A stretch of 27,663 nt of DNA, taken from NCBI GenBank assembly GCA_002327685.1, contig DCXN01000004.1, positions 1 to 27,663 of the forward strand. The letters are read 5' to 3'. Below the pieces are notes generated by a model. The model did no database searches, was not told the origin of the DNA, and worked only from the letters and a program-made list of their open reading frames with translations. Made by a program: the position numbers and the translations under genes. Source of the DNA: Patescibacteria group bacterium UBA2135. Its GTDB lineage: Bacteria > Patescibacteriota > Minisyncoccia > Phycocordibacterales > UBA2135. Shown piece by piece: positions 7,045-14,298 of this stretch. Position 1 is the stretch's first letter; each line of letters begins with the position of its first letter.

Positions 7045-7093
7045 AATACCATATACTTGATACTAAATACTAAATACCAAATACTTTTTGCGT

Positions 7094-8146
7094 ATGTCAA
7101 ATAAAAATTATTACGTTGTTCTTGGTGTAGAAAAAAACGCCTCAAAAGAGGACATCAAGAAAGCATTTCATAAACTTGCTCGCAAGTATCATCCAGACAA
7201 CAAAAGCGGCGGCGATGAAAATAGATTCAAGGAAGTTAATGAGGCGTACCAAATACTTTCAAATGATAGTCGGCGCGCTGAATACGACTCGTATGGACAC
7301 GTGTTCAGAGACGGAAGCGGGTCTGGTGGTTCTTCTCCATTTTCCGATTTTGCTGAAGGATTCCAAGGGTTTGATGTTAACGATATGTTTGGTGACTTCT
7401 TCAGCGGTAATAGAGAGCGGGTGAAACGTGGTCGCGATATCTCAATTGACTTAGAGATCTCATTTAATGACGCAGTGTTTGGTACTGATAGGACAGTGCT
7501 TTTAACCAAGACATCAGCGTGTGATTCTTGTCAGGGATCAGGCGCGGAATCTGGCACGGCATTTGAGAAATGTGTGACGTGTAATGGTAAGGGTCGTGTA
7601 CAAGAGACACGGAGTTCGTTTTTTGGTACGTTTACTAGCGTAAAGGAATGTAGTATGTGCCGAGGCAAAGGAGAGATTCCTAAACAGAAATGCCGTATTT
7701 GTCATGGAGGAGGTATTGTGCGCAAACAAGAAGAAGTTCACATTAAAATTCCCGCTGGCATGCAAGACGGTGAAGTAATACGACTCTCTGGTATGGGTGA
7801 GGCGGTGCACGGAGGGGTAAGCGGCGATCTGTATATACGTGTACATGTTGCGAAACACGCTACCTTTAGACGGGATGGGAATAATATTATTATGGATTTA
7901 GATATTAAATTAACAGACGCGCTTCTCGGGGGAGAGTATATGATTGAAACGCTTGACGGGACAATTACTCTTAAGATTCCCACGAATGTTACGTTTGGTG
8001 AAATGCTGCGTGTTAAAAATAAAGGTATTCCATCGGGCCACAACAAACGTGGCGACCTGCTCGTTAAACTCAATATTCGTTTTCCAAAGCATCTTTCACG
8101 GAAGGCGAAAAAACTCTTTGGACAGCTTAAGGGGGAGGGAATTTAA
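7094..8146 (+). CDS. dnaJ: Molecular chaperone DnaJ (Hsp40)
   Basis: Co-chaperone that stimulates DnaK ATPase and delivers clients. The 350-residue product is a full type I DnaJ. The J domain carries HPD at 33-35, a Gly/Phe/Ser-rich linker covers about 70-105, and four zinc-binding repeats follow: CDSCQGSG (143), CVTCNGKG (160), CSMCRGKG (186), CRICHGGG (200). Then come the substrate-binding beta domains. The ATG at 7094 is preferred over a TTG two codons upstream, which lies in the repeat array. Confidence 0.96.
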   Translation: MSNKNYYVVLGVEKNASKEDIKKAFHKLARKYHPDNKSGGDENRFKEVNEAYQILSNDSRRAEYDSYGHVFRDGSGSGGSSPFSDFAEGFQGFDVNDMFGDFFSGNRERVKRGRDISIDLEISFNDAVFGTDRTVLLTKTSACDSCQGSGAESGTAFEKCVTCNGKGRVQETRSSFFGTFTSVKECSMCRGKGEIPKQKCRICHGGGIVRKQEEVHIKIPAGMQDGEVIRLSGMGEAVHGGVSGDLYIRVHVAKHATFRRDGNNIIMDLDIKLTDALLGGEYMIETLDGTITLKIPTNVTFGEMLRVKNKGIPSGHNKRGDLLVKLNIRFPKHLSRKAKKLFGQLKGEGI

Positions 8147-8150
8147 ATAG

Positions 8151-8241
8151 CCTACGAAATACTACGAGCACATACGAACACATACGAAAAAATTTCGTAT
8201 CATTTCGTACTTTCCCGTACTTTTTTGTAGACTTTCGTAGG
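8151..8241. repeat. Stop-to-start inverted repeat, dnaJ-plsC
   Basis: The left arm, 8151-8189, starts four bases after the dnaJ stop and is built of ACATACGAA-like words. The right arm, 8193-8241, ends one base before the next ATG and is built of TTTCGTA-like words. The outer CCTACGAAA/TTTCGTAGG pair is perfect; the rest pairs with small indels. Confidence 0.85.
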
Positions 8242-8242
8242 T

Positions 8243-8962
8243 ATGACGGCAAAAGAAAAAAAAGAATTACTCATCCCTGTATTGTATTACCTTTTTCCGT
8301 ATATTCTTCAATTGTTTGCTTGGTTTCCCACTCGTGCCGCCTTTGAGTTCTTTCTTCGTTTTGACGTTCGCGGATTAAAAAACATAAAGCGCCTTGACCG
8401 GCGGAAGGGTGTCATTTTTGTGGCAAACCACGCAGATGAGCTTGACCCCATCATTCTTCGGGCAGCGCTCTCTCCGTTTTCTCGTCTCGCCCCTATGTTT
8501 TATGCGGCAGATGAACCACGTTTTTTTAAAAAGAAATTCGGATGGCGCTCGTTTTTGTATTCTTCTGGAATCTTTTTTAAATTATGGGGAGCATATTCTG
8601 TATATACAGGACTCCACGATTTTGAGAAATCGTTAATAAACCATGTTCGTCTTTTACAGAGGGGTCGTTTGCTTGCCTATTTTCCCGAGGGGGGGATACC
8701 ACGTGACGGACAGATGCGGAAAGGAAAACCTGGTATTGGATATTTAGCGCATAAAACCGGCGCGGTCGTTGTACCTGTCGGAATTTGCGGTACGTTTCAA
8801 ATATCTTCGCACTCCTTTTTTTCTAGACAGAATACTGTGCGTGTCGTATTTGGAAAACCACAGCATTACGCTTCCGCATATGCAGATCTGGCAACTCTCT
8901 CTACTGATGATTATCAGCGTATTAGTGACAACATAATGAAAGACATAGAGAAGCTTATGTAG
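8243..8962 (+). CDS. 1-acyl-sn-glycerol-3-phosphate acyltransferase family protein
   Basis: PlsC-type acyltransferase, expected to add an acyl chain to lysophosphatidate or a similar lysolipid at the membrane. The 239-residue product has the HX4D catalytic motif (NHADELD; His63, Asp68) in VFVANHADELDPI-like context, and the FPEG motif at 147-150 followed by GIPRDG. A hydrophobic stretch at about 11-29 could hold it at the membrane. The exact substrate cannot be read from sequence, so no symbol is given. It is followed by a dehydrogenase resembling acyl-ACP reductase, which suggests a lipid-related pair. Confidence 0.85.
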   Translation: MTAKEKKELLIPVLYYLFPYILQLFAWFPTRAAFEFFLRFDVRGLKNIKRLDRRKGVIFVANHADELDPIILRAALSPFSRLAPMFYAADEPRFFKKKFGWRSFLYSSGIFFKLWGAYSVYTGLHDFEKSLINHVRLLQRGRLLAYFPEGGIPRDGQMRKGKPGIGYLAHKTGAVVVPVGICGTFQISSHSFFSRQNTVRVVFGKPQHYASAYADLATLSTDDYQRISDNIMKDIEKLM

Positions 8963-8994
8963 ATCTTGATGCAAGATGCCTAGGGATAATTGTT

Positions 8995-9192
8995 CTAATT
9001 GACCTAATTTCTAATTTCTAGACAGATCCCAGATTCAACGAAAAACTAAAAACGTAAAGCGAAAAACAACAATGAAAAATTCAAAATATTTTTAATTTTG
9101 CGATGTTGTTTTGCTTTTTTCACTTTGCGTTTTTCGTTTAAAACTTTGGTTATTGGACATTCTTTAGGTTAATTAGAAATTAGGTCAATTAG
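8995..9192. repeat. Two nested inverted repeats, plsC-like to reductase gap
   Basis: The outer stem, 8995-9016 with 9171-9192, is 22 of 22 (words CTAATTGACC and TAATTTCTAATT). The inner arms, 9038-9080 and 9095-9137, pair imperfectly over about 40 nt (CGAAAAAC and TAAAGCG words against their complements). The inner part resembles the 89-bp element flanking ftsW; the outer part resembles the gltX to M23-peptidase repeat, including the shared TTATTGGACATT. A small hairpin ATCTTG/CAAGAT lies near 8963-8976. Confidence 0.85.
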
Positions 9193-9218
9193 AAAAATTT
9201 CAACGTTATTTACATATT

Positions 9219-10391
9219 ATGTACAAAACTATACTACTCATTGTTTCCGCACTTAGTGATTTATTGCATCAACATATCCCTCTATATTCAAAAAAGAAAA
9301 ATAGTTTTGCGTTTATTGTACATCCTCGTGACTTGAACGATGTCTATAGAAAGTTTCCATTTCTTAAACATGTTTCTCCTGCTCTCGCGGAAAGATTGCT
9401 ATATTATTTCTGGCCCATAGTTGTTTCTCGCATTACCGGTGCGCGCGACATGAAGACGGGTGAGTCTGTAATCGGATTTATGGTGAGTATACCACTTACG
9501 GCACGGCAAATGACCTTGCATCGTAATCGCACTTCATCACTTATCATTAAGGCGGCCCAACTTGCCGAGAAAAAAGGAGCTCGCGTCATCGGATTAGGAG
9601 CGATGACCGCCTCTTTTACACATGGTGGTATTGATGTAAAGGAATACATCAATGCAAGTATTACGACAGGAAAAGTGTATACCTCAAAAACAGTTGTTAA
9701 TATCACGGAAGATATCGCACGAGAAATTGATAGAAAACCGTCTATTGCCAGAATTGCCATAGTAGGTGCTGGCGGCTCAATTGGTGGTGGCTCCGCTCAC
9801 ATTTTAGCGCGTCGCGGTTTTAAAAATATTCTGCTTATAGATATAGAGCGCAAATATGATAAAATAAAAGAATTAGAGGAATTACTTGTTAAGTCGTACG
9901 ATAATCTCAACATCGTTTCTTCTGTCAAACTTGAGTCTATCAAAAATTCTGACATTATCGTCGCGGCTACCAGTCATCCTGACGTTCTTATTACCTCAAA
10001 ACATCTGCGTGCAGGGGCCGTTGTCGTGGACGATGCGCAACCATCTGATGTGGATCCTTCTGTTGTGGAACATCGTTCTGACGTACTTGTGCTTGAAGGT
10101 GGTGTCGTTCATGCGCCGCACATTAATACACATTTTAATATGGGACTTAAGCATAGAGAAGATATTTTCAGTTGTTTGGCGGAGACAATTCTTCTTGCGC
10201 AGGCACGGGATTATACACAGCGCCCATTGGGTCCTCAACATGATTTTGATTTTGATGAGTTGAAGAAATTAGATGAATATGCGCGCGCATCTGGATTCCG
10301 GCGCGGTGTATTTCAAAATACGCGTAAAGTTTATTCTGATGACGATATCACTCATATTAGACAGTTGGTAAAACAAGGTACTGTTTCGTAG
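9219..10391 (+). CDS. NAD(P)-dependent dehydrogenase resembling long-chain acyl-ACP reductase
   Basis: The 390-residue product matches, from memory, the layout of cyanobacterial acyl-ACP reductase (AAR), which reduces acyl-ACP to a fatty aldehyde. It has VIGLGAMTASFTHGGIDV (123-140), TTGKVYTSKTVV (149-160), a Rossmann nucleotide-binding loop IVGAGGSIGGG (181-191), VLEGGVVHAP (291-300) and EDIFSCLAETILLA (314-327). Cys319 falls where AAR has its catalytic cysteine. The N-terminus is about 60 residues longer than in cyanobacterial AAR. Neighbouring a PlsC-like acyltransferase supports a lipid role. It could instead be a related dehydrogenase with another substrate. Confidence 0.65.
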   Translation: MYKTILLIVSALSDLLHQHIPLYSKKKNSFAFIVHPRDLNDVYRKFPFLKHVSPALAERLLYYFWPIVVSRITGARDMKTGESVIGFMVSIPLTARQMTLHRNRTSSLIIKAAQLAEKKGARVIGLGAMTASFTHGGIDVKEYINASITTGKVYTSKTVVNITEDIAREIDRKPSIARIAIVGAGGSIGGGSAHILARRGFKNILLIDIERKYDKIKELEELLVKSYDNLNIVSSVKLESIKNSDIIVAATSHPDVLITSKHLRAGAVVVDDAQPSDVDPSVVEHRSDVLVLEGGVVHAPHINTHFNMGLKHREDIFSCLAETILLAQARDYTQRPLGPQHDFDFDELKKLDEYARASGFRRGVFQNTRKVYSDDDITHIRQLVKQGTVS

Positions 10392-10427
10392 TTTCGGATC
10401 ATAATTTTTTCGGATTATTGCAGTTAT

Positions 10428-12047
10428 ATGGATTTACAAAATATTTTTATTATTTTTGTCGCGCTCATCAACCTTTTTTTAAGCATGGTGATTTATTTTC
10501 ATCATGGTGGTTCGCGGAAATTTAATGTTTCTTTTTCGTTAATCGCGCTCAATGTGTCCTTGTGGTCAGGCGCGATGGTGTTATTTCGATATGTTGAAAC
10601 GGTACCCGAGGCGTTATTTGCGGTAAAAATATTATATGCCGTTGCACTTTTTATTCCGATACTATTTTTCTATTTTACGTCGTTCTTCACAGATTTCTTT
10701 TTCAAGAAATTAAAGAAGACGATTTATTTTTTATTTTTTGCCTCCGCCATCCTGGTTGCTTTGATCGTCGTGTTTACTAACACGATAATAAGCAATGTTG
10801 TCATACCTTATTCTGGTGAGAAGATCATTGTTTTTGGTGAATGGTACGCCTTGTATATTGCTCATTTCCTCTTCTTTTTCGGTGCCGGATTTATTCTACT
10901 CATCAGAAAGTATATTATTGCCCGAGATATACTCTTAAAAAATCAAGTAAGAAATCTCTTTCTCGGGACATTTATTGCTTCGGTGTTGGCAATGATTACT
11001 AATTTGTTATTGCCGTGGCTGGGATACTATGGACTTAATTGGGCCGGCAACATACTTACAATATTTTTTGTGGGTTTTATTTTGTATGCCATTTTACGAT
11101 ACCACTTGTTTAATCTTAAATTAATTGCTACCGAAGCGCTTGTTATATTTATTCTTGCAATTTTAATTGGCGAATTGTTTTTAGTAGAAAGCACTACCGC
11201 GCTTGTAGCAAAAACATTCGTACTCGTTTCTGTTGCTTTGTTCGGGTATCTACTTATTAGAGGGGTATATCGGGAGATTGAAAGTAGGCGACAAGTTGAA
11301 AAACTTGCAGGGGATTTGCAGTCGGCGAACGAGCGTCTCAAAGAACTTGATCAACGAAAATCAGAATTTGTTTCTTTGGCGTCTCATCAATTGAGAAGCC
11401 CATTAACGGCGATCAAGGGTTACTCCTCAATGTTGCTTGAGGGTTCGTTTGGTGAAATGTCTGACAAAGTAAAAGGCGCCGTTGACAGGGTGTTTGAGTC
11501 AAGCAACCGATTGGTGTTGATTATTGAGGATTTTCTGACTATCTCACGTATAGAACAGGGGAGATTGAAATATAATTTTGCGAGCATTGATTTTCAAGAC
11601 TTGGCGGGGACGATAATAGAAGAGATGCGACCGAGTATTGAAAAGAAAGGGCTTGCAATTTCGTTTGTATTTGATGAGAAAATGTCGTACAAAATAACTG
11701 CTGATAGCGGAAAAATTGCGCAAGTCGTTAACAACTTAATAGACAATGCGTCTAAATATACACCAAAAGGATCTATCTCTGTTCGCCTTGAAAAAGATGA
11801 ACAGAATCATAAAATAAAATTTTCTGTAAAGGATACCGGAATCGGTATGTCAGCGGAGATAAAGAAAAAATTATTTGACAAATTTACTCGCGCGGACAAT
11901 GCTAGCCGCGTGAATGTCTCAGGAGCCGGAGTGGGACTTTTTGTGGTGAAACAGCTTGTTGAAGCGCATCATGGGAAGATTGGTTCTGTATCAGAAGGAG
12001 GAGGGAGGGGTTCAACATTTTATATCGAATTGCCGGCGGAAGAATAA
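10428..12047 (+). CDS. Membrane sensor histidine kinase
   Basis: The 539-residue product has eight or nine predicted membrane helices in the first 280 residues and no large extracytoplasmic domain. A short coiled linker (about 282-310) follows. Then comes a HisKA domain with H-box SLASHQLRSPLTAIKG (phospho-acceptor His320) and a complete ATPase domain: N-box QVVNNLIDNASKY (432-444), G1 DTGIG (469-473) and G2 GAGVGL (499-504). It appears catalytically intact. No response regulator is encoded in the window, so it is an orphan here. Only 36 nt separate it from the preceding reductase, and a palindromic terminator follows, so it probably ends that transcript. Confidence 0.92.
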   Translation: MDLQNIFIIFVALINLFLSMVIYFHHGGSRKFNVSFSLIALNVSLWSGAMVLFRYVETVPEALFAVKILYAVALFIPILFFYFTSFFTDFFFKKLKKTIYFLFFASAILVALIVVFTNTIISNVVIPYSGEKIIVFGEWYALYIAHFLFFFGAGFILLIRKYIIARDILLKNQVRNLFLGTFIASVLAMITNLLLPWLGYYGLNWAGNILTIFFVGFILYAILRYHLFNLKLIATEALVIFILAILIGELFLVESTTALVAKTFVLVSVALFGYLLIRGVYREIESRRQVEKLAGDLQSANERLKELDQRKSEFVSLASHQLRSPLTAIKGYSSMLLEGSFGEMSDKVKGAVDRVFESSNRLVLIIEDFLTISRIEQGRLKYNFASIDFQDLAGTIIEEMRPSIEKKGLAISFVFDEKMSYKITADSGKIAQVVNNLIDNASKYTPKGSISVRLEKDEQNHKIKFSVKDTGIGMSAEIKKKLFDKFTRADNASRVNVSGAGVGLFVVKQLVEAHHGKIGSVSEGGGRGSTFYIELPAEE

Positions 12048-12086
12048 AGCAAGAATTAAGAATTAGGAATAAGGAGTTACGCAAGG

Positions 12087-12115
12087 ATCATACGATATAT
12101 CGTATGATTTTAAAA
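12087..12115 (+). terminator. Palindromic terminator after the histidine kinase
   Basis: ATCATACGATATATCGTATG-AT (12087-12108) is a perfect 22-bp palindrome. TTT and then AAAATTTT follow. It lies 40 bases after the kinase stop and probably ends the plus-strand transcript. Confidence 0.6.
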
Positions 12116-12201
12116 TTTTATTGTTTACAGGTCGGGCTTGTAAACACTGAAATTCAGACTTATAGAATTCAACGACTCAACAAATGAGGCGTTGAGCTGT
12201 T

Positions 12202-12229
12202 AAAAAAAACCGACCCACGGACGGGTCGG
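12202..12229 (-). terminator. Intrinsic terminator of the 12319-12480 gene
   Basis: CCGACCC (12210-12216) pairs with GGGTCGG (12223-12229). On the minus strand the stem is followed by eight T. It is nearly identical to the terminator at 12712-12738, including the flanking GGCGAGTTT. It lies about 90 bases after the stop codon of the minus-strand gene. Confidence 0.85.
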
Positions 12230-12318
12230 CGAGTTTTGTATGTTGAGTGTTATTAGTCGGTGATTGGCTGGATGAGGCTGACGTCGACGATTTCAAGGAA
12301 AACTGGCAAACCTAATTT

Positions 12319-12480
12319 TTAGTTGGTCTTTGCTGGATGAATAACAGCAGTAATTGCAACGAAAGTTACTGCTCCTATCAATACGACGATTATGGGTACT
12401 GATGGAAATATCATGAAAGCGATCCAAGAAGCCAGCAGACCGATGATGAGGTTGAGCACTATAGATAAAATATGTTTCAT
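12319..12480 (-). CDS. Small membrane protein (53 aa), uncharacterised
   Basis: A short reading frame of 53 codons plus stop that begins MKHILSIVLNLIIGLLASW and ends IHPAKTN. It is hydrophobic almost throughout: two membrane helices at about 4-27 and 28-47 with a Pro between them. I do not recognise a family. Support for a real gene comes from a full promoter (TTGACA, 16 nt, TATAAT), a GCGGGGGA purine-rich site about 10 nt before ATG, and a strong terminator, all correctly placed on the minus strand. It forms a tandem pair with the secreted protein gene at 12757-13104; the two share near-identical terminators. Confidence 0.7.
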   Translation of the reverse strand: MKHILSIVLNLIIGLLASWIAFMIFPSVPIIVVLIGAVTFVAITAVIHPAKTN

Positions 12481-12541
12481 TGTCTTTAGTCCCCCGCTAT
12501 GTTGCCGTAGTTATGAAACGAGAACAAGTATTACTTATTGC

Positions 12542-12569
12542 ATTATATTCAAATACAGAAGTTTGTCAA
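12542..12569 (-). promoter_or_regulatory. Consensus promoter of the 12319-12480 gene
   Basis: On the minus strand: a perfect TTGACA (12564-12569), 16-nt spacer, and a perfect TATAAT (12542-12547). The predicted start near 12535 gives a leader of about 55 nt. Confidence 0.85.
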
Positions 12570-12610
12570 GAAAATATTGTAAGTTTCTACAACGCCATAT
12601 GTAAAGTGGT

Positions 12611-12639
12611 AATGTTTCAAGGTTGGGCCTTGAAACATT
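12611..12639. other. 12-bp hairpin in gene-free stretch
   Basis: AATGTTTCAAGG (12611-12622) pairs perfectly with 12628-12639 around TTGGG. No T-run follows on either strand. It stands between the promoter of the small membrane gene and the terminator of the next one. Confidence 0.7.
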
Positions 12640-12672
12640 CTTGTGTTAAACTTTTAAACGTTGATGTTTAAT

Positions 12673-12705
12673 CAACGGCTTCCCGTTAGAAGCGGGAAGC
12701 CGTTG
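12673..12705. other. 13-bp GC-rich hairpin next to a terminator
   Basis: CAACGGCTTCCCG (12673-12685) pairs perfectly with 12693-12705, 7-nt loop. On the minus strand it lies just beyond the terminator at 12712-12738. A comparable but weaker hairpin (about 12170-12195, CTCAAC words) accompanies the twin terminator at 12202-12229, so hairpin plus terminator looks like a duplicated module. Confidence 0.75.
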
Positions 12706-12711
12706 AGTCGT

Positions 12712-12738
12712 AAAAAAACCGACCCACGGATGGGTCGG
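12712..12738 (-). terminator. Intrinsic terminator of the 12757-13104 gene
   Basis: CCGACCC (12719-12725) pairs with GGGTCGG (12732-12738); on the minus strand seven T follow. It lies 18 bases after the gene's stop. Near-duplicate of 12202-12229. Confidence 0.9.
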
Positions 12739-12756
12739 CGAGTTTACGGTAATATG

Positions 12757-13104
12757 TTATTTTTCGGTATAGGCGAACCAAAGAGCAGCGCATACTGCGT
12801 CGCCTTCATCAAACAAGAGAGCAATCTGAAGAATTATACGTTCTTTCTTTTTCTTGGGCATGTCTGCCATGGTCTTTTCAAAGATTTCCCTCAAAGAGCT
12901 ACCCTTGCCGAATTCCATTTTATGGGGGCAGTAATGATTTACTACCATTCGAGTGTTCAATGGAACGGCGGCCTTGAGTACCTCTTTGTCTGCAGAATAC
13001 AGAATGGTGGCATTTCCAAATATGGAGCTGACTTGCGCATGTGCGGTGACTGGAACGACAATGAGGGCAACAAGCGTAATGAACGTGAATATCAATTTGC
13101 GCAT
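12757..13104 (-). CDS. Secreted or surface protein of unknown function (115 aa)
   Basis: It begins MRKLIFTFITLVALIVVPV followed by TAHAQ: a clear signal peptide with an AxA-type cleavage site near residue 23. The mature part of about 92 residues has two Cys (HYCPHK and DAVCAALW), a basic MPKKKKER stretch and no recognisable domain. The minus strand is chosen over a longer plus-strand frame (12661-13194) because of the signal peptide, a GAGGAG Shine-Dalgarno site 7-8 nt before ATG, a consensus promoter and a terminator. Export suggests a role at the cell surface, but none can be named. Confidence 0.8.
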   Translation of the reverse strand: MRKLIFTFITLVALIVVPVTAHAQVSSIFGNATILYSADKEVLKAAVPLNTRMVVNHYCPHKMEFGKGSSLREIFEKTMADMPKKKKERIILQIALLFDEGDAVCAALWFAYTEK

Positions 13105-13146
13105 GATGATTCTCCTCGTTTCATGCAGTGTTGTGGTACTGATGTT

Positions 13147-13175
13147 ATGTTATCATGTATTATTGTTTCTGTCAA
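13147..13175 (-). promoter_or_regulatory. Promoter of the 12757-13104 gene
   Basis: On the minus strand: TTGACA (13170-13175), 17-nt spacer, TAACAT (13147-13152). Predicted start near 13140, leader of about 36 nt with a Shine-Dalgarno site. Confidence 0.8.
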
Positions 13176-13217
13176 GATTTTATGTACCCTATAAGCGTAT
13201 GCGGATAAACTCTTTTT

Positions 13218-13226
13218 TGGTATGAT
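13218..13226 (+). promoter_or_regulatory. Leaderless extended -10 promoter of trpS
   Basis: TGG-TATGAT (TG at 13218, -10 box 13221-13226) stands exactly six bases before the trpS ATG. No good -35 box is seen. The geometry is the same as at grpE, mraY and the 25439 gene. Confidence 0.7.
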
Positions 13227-13232
13227 GAACAA

Positions 13233-14210
13233 ATGACTGATAGTGAAAACAAGAAAATTTTACTCTCTGGAATTCAGCCGTCGGGGACACTTCATGTTGG
13301 GAATTACTTTGGCGCGATGAGGCGATTTGTTGAATTGCAAGAAGAATTTGAAAGTCTTATTTTTATTGCAAATTACCACGCGCTTACTTCCGTGTCTGAC
13401 TCCGACATGCTGATCAAAAATACACAGGATGCAATTCTTGATCATCTGGCGATTGGTCTCAAGCCCGAAACTTTATTTCTTCAATCAGATATACCGGAAG
13501 TAACCGAGCTTGCATGGATTTTTAATACGCTAATCACCGTGCCATATCTTTCGCGCGCGGTGGCATACAAAGAAAAAGTTGATAAAGGACTTGAAGCAAC
13601 TGTTGGGCTTTTCGACTACCCCGTGCTTATGGCGGCTGACATTTTAATTATGGACGCGGACATTGTACCTGTGGGACAGGATCAAAAACAGCATGTTGAA
13701 ATTGCACGTGACATTGCAGAAAAGTTTAATAATCGTTATGGGGAATTATTTAATATACCCAAGGCGCACATTTTAAGAGAGGTTTCAACTGTTCCAGGAA
13801 TTGATGGACAGAAAATGAGTAAAAGTTACGGCAATACTATTCCGCTTTTTTCAACAGATGAGGATATAAAAAAACTTGTTATGAGTATTATTACAGATTC
13901 AAAAGGGGAGAGTGAAACAAAAGACCCTGAAACAGATACAGTATTTGCATTACACAGATTATTTAGTGAAGAACAATTATCTGAATTAAAAATACGATAC
14001 GAAAAAGGGCAGATTGGTTATAAGGAATCAAAAGAAATCCTTGTAGAAAACATAAAAACATTCATTGCTCCTCTGCGGGATAAACGTGAAAACATTGCAA
14101 AAGACAAAGACAATATTCTTGACGTGATTAAAGTCGGCAGAGAAAGGGCGCAGGAGAGAGCGCGAGCGAAAATGAAGAAGGTGAGAGAAGCGGTGGGGAT
14201 TATGCTTTAA
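13233..14210 (+). CDS. trpS: Tryptophan--tRNA ligase
   Basis: Class I aminoacyl-tRNA synthetase that charges tRNA-Trp. The 325-residue product shows SGIQPSGTLHVGNYFGAM (HIGH-type motif HVGN, 21-24), VPVGQDQKQHVEIARDIA, and GQKMSKSYGN (KMSKS near 194-198). Length is typical of bacterial TrpRS. It heads a run continuing with aspS, scpA, scpB and the carboxypeptidase gene. Confidence 0.96.
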   Translation: MTDSENKKILLSGIQPSGTLHVGNYFGAMRRFVELQEEFESLIFIANYHALTSVSDSDMLIKNTQDAILDHLAIGLKPETLFLQSDIPEVTELAWIFNTLITVPYLSRAVAYKEKVDKGLEATVGLFDYPVLMAADILIMDADIVPVGQDQKQHVEIARDIAEKFNNRYGELFNIPKAHILREVSTVPGIDGQKMSKSYGNTIPLFSTDEDIKKLVMSIITDSKGESETKDPETDTVFALHRLFSEEQLSELKIRYEKGQIGYKESKEILVENIKTFIAPLRDKRENIAKDKDNILDVIKVGRERAQERARAKMKKVREAVGIML

Positions 14211-14246
14211 ACATGGTTTTCATCCTTCTGAATTTTATTTGACCTT

Positions 14247-14285
14247 TTATTAGAAATTAGGTGAATTAGGTGAATTAGAAATTTA
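14247..14285 (+). repeat. Tandem word array before aspS
   Basis: TTATTAGAAATTAGG then GTGAATTAG units repeated, the same words as around 8995-9192 and 23932-24066. No matching left arm is found after the trpS stop, so this is a one-armed or decayed copy. It ends about 13 bases before the aspS ATG. Confidence 0.7.
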
Positions 14286-14298
14286 TTTAAGTTTATTT

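Noticed and set aside
12661..13194. 177-codon plus-strand frame
   Set aside because: It overlaps the minus-strand secreted-protein gene, which has signal peptide, Shine-Dalgarno site, promoter and terminator; this frame begins inside repeat hairpins.
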